Shown here piece after piece: positions 6,968 through 12,861 of a stretch of DNA of 13,887 nt (its first letter is position 1; each line of letters starts with the position of its first letter). Origin of the DNA: Thermoplasmata archaeon (lineage in GTDB: Archaea > Thermoplasmatota > Thermoplasmata > Lutacidiplasmatales > UBA184); contig JASHQY010000119.1 of NCBI GenBank assembly GCA_030038885.1, positions 1 through 13,887 on the forward strand, given 5' to 3'. The position numbers and the translations under genes were made by a program. The notes beneath the pieces are model-generated. The model worked only from the letters and a program-made list of their open reading frames with translations, made no database searches and was not told the origin of the DNA.

Positions 6968-7939
6968 GTGGCGACGGACCGACCTACCCTCACGCGCGTC
7001 CGAGGCCTGCGGGTCGGACACGCGGAGACCCCCGATCGGCAGAGCGGCGTGACCGTCGTCCTGTTCGATCGTCCGGCACCGATGACCGTCGACGTGCGCG
7101 GTGGGGCCTCCGCGACGTACGACACCGCCTCCCTCGCGCTCGACGCCACCTTCGGGCGGCGGTGGGCGGTCTTCTTCGCGGGCGGCAGCGTGTTCGGCCT
7201 GGACGCGGCCCGGGGCCTGCGCACGCGAATCCTCGAGAGCGGAGGCGGGCATCGCGTGTTCCGGAACCCCCACCGTGTCGTGCCGATCACCGGCGCCGCG
7301 CTGTTCGACCTGCCGATGCGACGGGGTGGGGTGCCGGACTACCTCCCGCTGGGCTACGAGGCGGCCCGACGGGCGAGCCGGGCGCCGGTCGCCGAAGGCG
7401 CGGTCGGTGCCGGCGCCGGTGCGACCGTCGGAAAGTACCGGGGGCGGGAGCACGCGATGCACGGAGGCGTCGGGAGCCGATCGGCGCGGATCGCGGGGGC
7501 AGGTACGCTGGGCGCGCTGGTCGTCGTCAACGCGGTCGGTGCGGTACGAGATCCCGCGACCGGCGCGTGGGTCGCCGGCGCGCGAGGGCCCGGCGGTCGC
7601 GTGATCCCGCCGGGAGCCCGGCGCCGCGAGCGCGCGGGGACCACCGGCACGACGCTCGCGCTGGTCGCCACGGAGCTCGCGGTCGACCGGCCCACGCTCG
7701 CACGGATCGCGGCGGTGGCGCACGCCGGACTCTCGGCCGCGATCCGACCGTTCCACAGTTCGACCGACGGGGACGTGCTGTTCGCGGCGACCACCGGGCT
7801 CGTGCGTCCGCTCCGATCCGAGCGGCGGCCGGGCGAGAACGCCGACCGACTGGGGTCGCGCGCCGCGGAGCTCGCGATCGACGCGGCGCTGGGCGCGGTC
7901 CGCGCCGCGAACCTACGCGCCCGGGGCCGGACGCCGTAG
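6968..7939 (+). CDS. P1/DmpA family (S58, NylC-like) self-cleaving peptidase
   Basis: A 323-residue Ntn-type hydrolase precursor. Family landmarks in order: an N-terminal GLRVGHAE segment; FFAGGSVFGLDAARG (69-83); GAGAGATVGK (147-156); LVVVNAVGAV (184-193); the self-cleavage site TTGTTLALVATE (225-236); and DGDVLFAATTG (267-277), matching the paired active-site aspartates of NylC. By family knowledge the chain cuts itself before the nucleophile, here Gly227/Thr228, giving a roughly 24 kDa and a roughly 10 kDa subunit. Relatives include DmpA-type aminopeptidases (Ser nucleophile) and the nylon oligomer hydrolase NylC (Thr nucleophile after Asn). The natural substrate is probably short or unusual amides. 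The start is GTG. The last 27 bases overlap the end of the convergent HTH-CBS gene. Confidence 0.9.
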   Translation: MATDRPTLTRVRGLRVGHAETPDRQSGVTVVLFDRPAPMTVDVRGGASATYDTASLALDATFGRRWAVFFAGGSVFGLDAARGLRTRILESGGGHRVFRNPHRVVPITGAALFDLPMRRGGVPDYLPLGYEAARRASRAPVAEGAVGAGAGATVGKYRGREHAMHGGVGSRSARIAGAGTLGALVVVNAVGAVRDPATGAWVAGARGPGGRVIPPGARRRERAGTTGTTLALVATELAVDRPTLARIAAVAHAGLSAAIRPFHSSTDGDVLFAATTGLVRPLRSERRPGENADRLGSRAAELAIDAALGAVRAANLRARGRTP

Positions 7940-8494
7940 GGACGTCCCCCGAAGCCCCCGGATGAGATCGGCCTTCGTGACGATCCCCTGGAGGTCGCCG
8001 CGCCGCGCGACCAGTACCGCCGGGTACCGGCCGAGGAGGCTCGGGAGGAGGTCGGCCGGGAACCCCTCGTCGACGATCGGGTAGGCGGGCTCGAGCACGT
8101 CGCGCACCCGCGCCCGCCGGGCCGAGGGTCCTCCGAGGGCGCGGAGGAGCGCGGTCTCGGAGAGCGCCCCGATCGCCTTCCCCGCGTCGACCACCGGGAG
8201 CTGCGAGAAGGCGCCCCCCTCCATGCGTTGGGCGGCGACGGCGAGCGTCGCGGACGACTCGATCGTCACGAGGGCACGGCTCATGATGTCGCCCACGGTG
8301 AGCCGCGGCGTCGCGAACCCTTCCTGGGCCTCGAGAAAGCGCAGGATCTCCTGGACGAGGTCGTAGGACGGCCGGATCCGACCGCGTTCGATCCGGGAGA
8401 GCGTGGCGTCGCTGCGTCCGACGGCGCGGGCGAGCTCTCCCAGCGAGATCCCGAGCGCGAGCCGCCGTTTCCGGATCTCGGTGAAGGTGTCCAT
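7913..8494 (-). CDS. HTH (XRE-type) transcriptional regulator with two CBS domains
   Basis: A 193-residue archaeal regulator. The N-terminal half (about 3-56) is a Cro/C1-type helix-turn-helix: LGISLGELARAVGRSDATLSRIERGRIRPSYD, with a recognition helix around 29-37. The C-terminal half has two CBS repeats: VGDIMSRALVTIESSATLAVAAQRM...QLPVVDAG (67-105) and VRDVLEPAYPIVDEGF...GIVTKADLIRGL (130-181). CBS pairs bind adenine nucleotides or related ligands, so the protein probably links transcription to energy or cofactor state. The frame extends upstream to 8683, but the ATG at 8494 sits directly before the HTH core and about 28 bases after a TATA-like box. It is divergent from the small zinc-finger gene and may control that pair, including itself. 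This is inferred from layout alone. Confidence 0.9.
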   Translation of the reverse strand: MDTFTEIRKRRLALGISLGELARAVGRSDATLSRIERGRIRPSYDLVQEILRFLEAQEGFATPRLTVGDIMSRALVTIESSATLAVAAQRMEGGAFSQLPVVDAGKAIGALSETALLRALGGPSARRARVRDVLEPAYPIVDEGFPADLLPSLLGRYPAVLVARRGDLQGIVTKADLIRGLRGTSLRRPAPGA

Positions 8495-8516
8495 CGGTCG
8501 GGCCGGACGGTCGGTT

Positions 8517-8526
8517 TGGGTTATGG
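8517..8526 (-). promoter_or_regulatory. TATA-like box CGCCATAACCC region for the HTH-CBS gene
   Basis: A CATAACCC-like element about 28 bases before the ATG at 8494, implying a leaderless or nearly leaderless transcript. It shares the 109-base divergent gap with the promoter of the zinc-finger gene. Confidence 0.4.
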
Positions 8527-8563
8527 CGCTTCCGGCGACCGTCCCATCGACCGGGGGCCCACC

Positions 8564-8574
8564 GAAAACTAAAG
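8564..8574 (+). promoter_or_regulatory. TATA-like A-rich box GAAAACTAAAG for the zinc-finger gene
   Basis: An A-rich element about 35 bases before the ATG at 8604, giving a predicted leader under 10 bases. It is about 40 bases from the opposing TATA-like element, so one bound regulator could affect both genes. Confidence 0.45.
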
Positions 8575-8603
8575 GAGAGAACGCGTCCCTGGCCGGGGAC
8601 GCC

Positions 8604-8864
8604 ATGGACGCCCCCGCCCGCCGGATCTCCTGGATCAGTCCCCCTCCGGAGATCTGCACGCTCTGCAAGGAGCCGCTCGGCAACCCCGAGGAGACCAGCT
8701 CCTGGAACGGCAGCCCGGCCCACCGGGACTGCGTTCGGGTCCACCTGCTCCAACGCGATCCGGCGTTCCGGGACTCGACCGAGGGTTCGGAGTCGAACGA
8801 CGACCTGAGCGACTCGCTGGACGGCGTGCTCCCGCGCGACGACGACGAGAACGAGTTCGAGTGA
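8604..8864 (+). CDS. Small acidic zinc-finger protein (CxxC...HxxC)
   Basis: An 86-residue protein. A putative single zinc site is formed by C18-x2-C21 (ICTLCKEPLG) and H40-x2-C43 (PAHRDCVRVH), a treble-clef-like spacing with a conserved-looking WNGSPAH turn before the second pair. The second half (57-86) is strongly acidic and probably disordered, ending in DDDENEFE. The acidic tail suggests a protein-binding or nucleic-acid-mimicking adaptor, not an enzyme. The frame can be extended upstream to 8403, but that part overlaps the regulator and its promoter antisense. ATG 8604 follows an A-rich box at a TATA-like distance and is preferred. It is divergent from the HTH-CBS regulator and 108 bases ahead of the radical SAM gene, which has its own promoter. 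Confidence 0.75.
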   Translation: MDAPARRISWISPPPEICTLCKEPLGNPEETSSWNGSPAHRDCVRVHLLQRDPAFRDSTEGSESNDDLSDSLDGVLPRDDDENEFE

Positions 8865-8910
8865 CCTCACGGCGTCGGCATCCGTCTCGGGCCCGCGCGC
8901 GAATCGCAAG

Positions 8911-8920
8911 CCATAAAAAG
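8911..8920 (+). promoter_or_regulatory. TATA box CCATAAAAAG for the radical SAM gene
   Basis: The strongest TATA-like element in the window. It predicts transcription starting near 8942, giving about 30 bases of leader before the ATG at 8973. Confidence 0.65.
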
Positions 8921-8961
8921 GCCGGCTTCGTGCTTCCCGCCAGCCCTCGTGGGTAACGTTC

Positions 8962-8966
8962 AGGAG
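8962..8966 (+). promoter_or_regulatory. Shine-Dalgarno AGGAG deciding the radical SAM start
   Basis: AGGAG is separated by six bases from ATG 8973. This favours that codon over the in-frame GTG at 8949, which has no such site and would leave a leader of only a few bases. Confidence 0.65.
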
Positions 8967-8972
8967 CACTCG

Positions 8973-10565
8973 ATGCCGGAAGTCGTGATCACGTGCGATT
9001 GGACGATGATGAGCAACCACCACGGGAAGGAGTTCCTGGGGTTCGGAACGACGACGCCGGCCTACGTGCTGCCGGAGGCGGTGTACGCCCGGATGTTCTA
9101 CCCCCCGATGGAGGTCGACGAGAACGGCTTCCCGCAGCAGGCGCCGTACGGGATGCGGAAGATCGAGGCGTCCCTGATGGACGCCGGGATCGACGCCCGC
9201 ATCGTCCATCCGAGCCACCTCGGCAAGTACATGCCCGGGGAAGCGAAGGTCCTCCTGATCTCGGGGCACGACTACTTCGGTCTCAACCCCCCGAGCTCGA
9301 CGTTCGGCGGCGTCATGAAGAAGGAGCCGCTCAACTCGGTGAACTTCAAGCGGATGCTCCGCCAGCCCGCGGTCGTCGAGGCGCGGAAGCAGGGCCTGAA
9401 GATCATCGCGGGCGGACCGTGCGCGTGGCAGCTGTCGCCCGCGACCCGGATGAAGCTCCCGTTCATCCAGGAGTTCCTCGACTCGATCGGCGGGATCGAC
9501 ACGGTCGTCGAGGGGGAGGGCGACCTGTTCGTCCGCGAGATCGTCGGGAAGGCGCTGCGCGACGAGTTCCTGCCGCCCCACGTCGTGATGACCCCGAAGG
9601 ACGCGCCGCGGGTCGACCAGATCTCCTCGATCCGCTTCCCGAGCGTCAACGGCCTCATCGAGATCGGACGCGGCTGCTGCCGCGGCTGCTCGTTCTGCTC
9701 GGTCACGACCCGCCCCACCCGGTGGTACCCGCTCGAGAAGATCGAGTCGGAGCTCCGGGTCAACGCGAAGATCGGGGTGCGCAAGGGGCTCCTGCACTCG
9801 GACGACGTGTTCTTCTACGGCAGCCCGAACGTGATGCCGCACGAGGAGAAGCTGATCCCGCTCCTCCAGCTCGCGAAGCGCTACTACGAGCAGGTCGGCT
9901 GGAGCCACGTCGCGATCGCGTCGCTGATGACGAAGCCGAAGCTCCTCTCGAAGTGCGCCGAGGTGCTGCTCGACGAGCACCAGAAGTGGTGGGGGGTCGA
10001 GGTCGGGGTCGAGACCGGTTCGCCGCGGATGATCACCGCCGCGATGCCGGGCAAGGTCGCTCCGTTCAAGGCGTCCCAATGGCCCGAGCTCGTCGTGCAG
10101 GCGGCCGGGCTGATGAACGACAACCACGTCTTCCCGGCGTGCACGTTCATCGTCGGGCTGCCCCAGGAGACCGAGGACGATGTCGCGCGGACGATCGACC
10201 TCATCGACGACCTGTGGGACTTCAAGGCGATCCTCGTGCCGATGTTCTTCGTGCCGCTCGGGCACCTGAAGTCGCGGGACTGGTTCCGGCGGGACCGCCT
10301 CTCGCCTCTCCAGGAGGAGCTCCTGAAGCGCGCGCTGACCCACGGCATCCGCCAGTCGCGGGGTCTCCTGAACGACTTCTTCGACTGGGAGGGCAACCAT
10401 ACCCAGCTGTACCGGGCGGCGTTCCGCGGGTTCATCGGGTTCCTCGAGGGGATCTCGAAGATGCACGGCCTCTACAGCCCCTCGCCCCGCGGCGGGCGCC
10501 CGATCTTCGACCCGAACCGCACGCCGGACCGGCTGCCGGTGCCCACGATCCCCGTGCGCGAGTAG
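8973..10565 (+). CDS. Radical SAM enzyme with N-terminal B12-binding-like domain (COG1032-type)
   Basis: A 530-residue iron-sulfur enzyme. The first 200 residues form an alpha/beta domain like the B12-binding domains of this group. They include VLLISGHDYFG and KIIAGGPCAW strands and end in the VVEGEGDLFVREIV signature, but the DxHxxG cobalamin-ligand motif is not evident. The radical SAM core begins LIEIGRGCCRGCSFC, with C235, C239 and C242 forming the CxxxCxxC cluster site. Later core elements include GVEVGVETGSPRMI and CTFIVGLPQETEDDVARTIDLI. A further 100 or so residues follow the barrel. Such enzymes cleave S-adenosylmethionine to start radical chemistry such as methylation, thiolation or rearrangement. 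I cannot name the substrate. It is transcribed alone, and its stop is three bases from the end of the convergent JAMM gene. Confidence 0.9.
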   Translation: MPEVVITCDWTMMSNHHGKEFLGFGTTTPAYVLPEAVYARMFYPPMEVDENGFPQQAPYGMRKIEASLMDAGIDARIVHPSHLGKYMPGEAKVLLISGHDYFGLNPPSSTFGGVMKKEPLNSVNFKRMLRQPAVVEARKQGLKIIAGGPCAWQLSPATRMKLPFIQEFLDSIGGIDTVVEGEGDLFVREIVGKALRDEFLPPHVVMTPKDAPRVDQISSIRFPSVNGLIEIGRGCCRGCSFCSVTTRPTRWYPLEKIESELRVNAKIGVRKGLLHSDDVFFYGSPNVMPHEEKLIPLLQLAKRYYEQVGWSHVAIASLMTKPKLLSKCAEVLLDEHQKWWGVEVGVETGSPRMITAAMPGKVAPFKASQWPELVVQAAGLMNDNHVFPACTFIVGLPQETEDDVARTIDLIDDLWDFKAILVPMFFVPLGHLKSRDWFRRDRLSPLQEELLKRALTHGIRQSRGLLNDFFDWEGNHTQLYRAAFRGFIGFLEGISKMHGLYSPSPRGGRPIFDPNRTPDRLPVPTIPVRE

Positions 10566-10568
10566 GGA

Positions 10569-11108
10569 CTACGCCTCGTCCTCGGGGAACGCCGTGGTCG
10601 GCGAGCGCCGCGGGCGAGCGCCGGTGGACCTCAGGGGCCCCGGGTAGCGGTCCGGCGTCCGGTCGGTGAGCTCGCCCGGGGTCTCGAGGACCCGCAGGTG
10701 GGTCTCCTCCCCGTTGCCGTCGTACGCCCGCCAGGCCCCCGGTCCGAACGGGGCGCCCAGGATCAGGTGCCGGCGGCCCCAGCTGCGAAAGAGCCGGAGG
10801 TCGGCGTCGGAGGGGTGCAGCGCGCCCGACGGATGCGAATGGACGGTCCCGGCGACCGAGAGGTCCGCGTGGAGCATCCAGAGCTGGAAGTTCGCGTGCC
10901 GACGCCCGGCGGTCGACCCGGGCAGCAGGAGGAGCTCGCTGATCACCCCCGGGGGTTCGGCGCGGAGCACGCCGCCGAACTCGTTCGGGTAGGCCGAGCG
11001 CGCGCTCGCGAGCGCGCTCTCGAGCGCGCGGCGGGTGATCGCGGTCGGCGTGTCGCCGAGCCGGGGACCTCCCTCCGCGCGCCTACGCTGGGGGCGGAAG
11101 ATCGGCAA
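10569..11108 (-). CDS. JAMM/MPN (JAB1-like) zinc metalloprotease, TTG start
   Basis: A 179-residue protein with a complete JAMM site: E43 in YPNEFGGVL, and H90-S-H92-P with S100 and D103 in HSHPSGALHPSDAD, an exact HxHx10D spacing. In archaea such enzymes can remove ubiquitin-like SAMP modifiers or act in sulfur transfer; which one applies here is not shown. After the domain the last 35 or so residues are Arg/Pro-rich and probably disordered. The start is TTG at 11108: no ATG or GTG lies in frame before the catalytic Glu, and a strong AGGAGGG stands eight bases upstream. The gene overlaps the NAD kinase end by 26 bases, making it the third gene of a coupled operon. Confidence 0.87.
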   Translation of the reverse strand: MPIFRPQRRRAEGGPRLGDTPTAITRRALESALASARSAYPNEFGGVLRAEPPGVISELLLLPGSTAGRRHANFQLWMLHADLSVAGTVHSHPSGALHPSDADLRLFRSWGRRHLILGAPFGPGAWRAYDGNGEETHLRVLETPGELTDRTPDRYPGPLRSTGARPRRSPTTAFPEDEA

Positions 11109-11961
11109 TCGACGGTCCCTCCTCGGCGAACTCCTCGGACCACGGCAGGATCCGCTTGCCGCGCAGCCGCTGGAAGAAGCGCGATCCGAACCGGAGCAGC
11201 ACCGCTCGTCGCGGGGAGCGGTAGATCGTGACCGGCTCGGACGGCGAGAACGGGAACTCCGTCTCCCCGTCGGCGACCACGACCGCCCCGGGCTTCGGCT
11301 CCACGGGCCGCAGCCGGATCGTGCGCATCGGCTCGAGCACGAGCGCCCGCGGGTCGGTGCGGAACGGCGCGATCGCGGTCAGCACGAGCGCGTCGACCGA
11401 GCTGTCGACGATCGGGCCGCGCGAGCTGAGCGCGTACGCGGTCGATCCGGTCGGGCTCGCGACGATCAGTCCGTCCGCCCGGAGGCGGCCGGCGACCTGC
11501 CCGTCGAACGCGACCTCGAACAGCCCCATCTTCGCGACCGCGGCCGAATGGATGACGAACTCGTTGGTCGCGTCCGGCAGGGGCCGGCGCCCGATCTCGG
11601 CGGCGAGCTTCATCCGTTCCTCGAGGAAGTAGAACCCCTTCAGCAGGCGCTCGATCGCCCACTCGAACTCCTTCGGACGCCGGGTCTCGATCTCGGCGAG
11701 CACCCCGACCGTGCCGGCGTTGATCGGGAGCAGCGGGGCGTCGGACCGGCGCAGCGCCTGGAGGAACGTCCCGTCGCCGCCGATCGCGACCAGGACGTCG
11801 CAGTCGAGCTGCTCGAGCGGCCGGTGGGGCCGGCTCGGGTCGACACGGGCGGCCTCGTCGCTCAGCACGATCTCCCCGCGCGAGCCCACGATCCGCACGA
11901 GCTCCGACGCGAGGTCGAGCGCCTTCGGCTTGTCCGGGTGCGCGGTGAGGCCGATCCTCAC
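11083..11961 (-). CDS. nadK: NAD kinase (ATP-NAD kinase family)
   Basis: Phosphorylates NAD to NADP, the main source of NADP in the cell. The 292-residue product shows the diagnostic GGDGTFLQA (61-69, D63), the substrate-site ATNEFVIHSA (131-140), and DGLIVASPTGSTAYALSSRGPIV (163-185). NAGTVGVLAE (81-90) occupies the usual NxGxxGFL position. Length is normal for the family. The start is GTG at 11961 with a near-perfect GGAGGAG five bases upstream. The GTG overlaps the TGA of the phosphatase gene as GTGA, so translation is coupled. The same two activities occur in one fused polypeptide in some methanogens (MJ0917, NADP phosphatase/NAD kinase), which supports a joint role in setting the NAD:NADP ratio. 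Confidence 0.95.
   Translation of the reverse strand: MRIGLTAHPDKPKALDLASELVRIVGSRGEIVLSDEAARVDPSRPHRPLEQLDCDVLVAIGGDGTFLQALRRSDAPLLPINAGTVGVLAEIETRRPKEFEWAIERLLKGFYFLEERMKLAAEIGRRPLPDATNEFVIHSAAVAKMGLFEVAFDGQVAGRLRADGLIVASPTGSTAYALSSRGPIVDSSVDALVLTAIAPFRTDPRALVLEPMRTIRLRPVEPKPGAVVVADGETEFPFSPSEPVTIYRSPRRAVLLRFGSRFFQRLRGKRILPWSEEFAEEGPSIADLPPPA
11117..11123 (-). promoter_or_regulatory. Shine-Dalgarno AGGAGGG supporting the TTG start of the JAMM gene
   Basis: It lies inside the NAD kinase coding region, eight bases before TTG 11108. It is the main reason to accept a rare start codon there. Confidence 0.6.
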
Positions 11962-12764
11962 AGGTGCTCCTCCAAGCTCTTGCGGAAGCTCGCGTCGCCC
12001 CAGGCCAGGACGCTCGTCCGTCGTTCGAGACCGAGCGGGAACGTCTCGAGCGCGTTCCCGCGGGCGTCGGAGACCCCGCCGCCGGCCTCGAGCAGGATCC
12101 GGTAGGCGGCGGAGATGTCGGTCGCCCGAAGGTTCCGCGCCTCGGAGTTGTTGTCGAAGAGGTACGCTTCGGCGCTCCCCTGGGCGACCATCAGGACCTC
12201 CTGGGACGCGGAGCCGAGCGAGCGGACGCGCCGCGCCTGGCCGGCGAGGCGCACCGCCCGCTCCGAAGCGTTCCGGCCGAGGCTGACGAAGACGGTCTCG
12301 GTCTTCGGGTCCCAGGCCCGGGTGCGGATCGGGCGGCCGTCGCGGAACGCCCCGCCGCCGCGGGTCGCCCACCACGTCGTGCCGTGCTGGAGGTCGCGGA
12401 CGAGCCCGATCTCGATGCCCGCGAGGTCCCGACGACCGAGCGCGAGCGAGACCGTGAAGTACGGGAGGTTGCGCAACGCGTTGTAGCTCCCGTCGATCGG
12501 GTCGACCACGAGCGTGCGGTCGCCCCCGCGGACGACGTGGCCGATCTCCTCGGAGAGGAGGTCCCAGTCGACTCCCTCCGCGTCGAGCGCGCGCAGGATC
12601 TCCCCCTCCGCGAGCCGGTCGAGCTCCTCGGTCGGGGCGCCGAACGCCCCCATCGCGACGACGTCCCCGCGGTGGGGGGAGCTCCGGGCGTCCCGCACGA
12701 CGCGGTGCACGGCGACGCTGACCCGGTAGAGCACCTCGAGATCGAGGCGGGCGTCGGCGGCCAC
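11958..12764 (-). CDS. Inositol monophosphatase / fructose-1,6-bisphosphatase / NADP phosphatase family
   Basis: A 268-residue lithium-sensitive-type phosphatase fold. Metal-site motifs are all present: LLSEEIG (69-75, E72/E73), VVDPIDGSYNALRN (86-99, D88 and D91) and LRATDISAAYRILLEAGGG (212-230, D216). RSLGSASQE lies at 181-189. Archaeal members act on inositol-1-phosphate, fructose-1,6-bisphosphate or NADP. The GTGA overlap with the downstream NAD kinase makes NADP 2'-phosphatase a serious possibility, though gluconeogenic FBPase activity is equally typical. The start is GTG at 12764, which lies about 25 bases after a TATA-like box, so the mRNA is probably leaderless. It is the first gene of the phosphatase, nadK, JAMM operon. 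Confidence 0.92.
   Translation of the reverse strand: MAADARLDLEVLYRVSVAVHRVVRDARSSPHRGDVVAMGAFGAPTEELDRLAEGEILRALDAEGVDWDLLSEEIGHVVRGGDRTLVVDPIDGSYNALRNLPYFTVSLALGRRDLAGIEIGLVRDLQHGTTWWATRGGGAFRDGRPIRTRAWDPKTETVFVSLGRNASERAVRLAGQARRVRSLGSASQEVLMVAQGSAEAYLFDNNSEARNLRATDISAAYRILLEAGGGVSDARGNALETFPLGLERRTSVLAWGDASFRKSLEEHL
11967..11973 (-). promoter_or_regulatory. Shine-Dalgarno GGAGGAG for nadK
   Basis: Five bases before the GTG at 11961 and inside the end of the phosphatase gene. It fixes the nadK start. Confidence 0.7.
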
Positions 12765-12785
12765 GACCGCGGGACGGTCGTCGCG

Positions 12786-12793
12786 CTAAAGAG
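12786..12793 (-). promoter_or_regulatory. TATA-like box CTCTTTAG for the phosphatase-nadK-JAMM operon
   Basis: It is centred about 25 bases before the GTG at 12764, predicting transcription starting at or within a base or two of the start codon (leaderless). Confidence 0.5.
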
Positions 12794-12832
12794 GCTTGTT
12801 CGCGGGGGTCCCGGACCCCGCGCCGGCATGAC

Positions 12833-12840
12833 GTTATCTG
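12833..12840 (+). promoter_or_regulatory. TATA-like box GTTATCTG for the beta-CASP nuclease gene
   Basis: It is centred about 25 bases before ATG 12862, again implying a leaderless transcript. It sits in the same 97-base divergent gap as the opposing operon promoter. Confidence 0.5.
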
Positions 12841-12861
12841 GGAACGCCGCTCGGCCCGACG

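Noticed and set aside
8403..8603. Upstream extension of the zinc-finger protein reading frame
   Set aside because: It is antisense to the HTH-CBS gene and covers both promoters; the part from 8604 carries the Cys/His motif and follows a TATA-like box.
8949..8972. GTG start for the radical SAM protein
   Set aside because: It adds only eight residues, lacks a Shine-Dalgarno site, and lies a few bases from the predicted transcription start, whereas ATG 8973 has AGGAG at six bases.
10998..11034. Palindromic GCGC/CTCGAG-rich stretch that looks like a repeat
   Set aside because: It encodes the Ala/Ser/Arg/Leu-rich helix of the JAMM protein (LESALASARSA) using GC-rich codons, so the symmetry is explained by composition.
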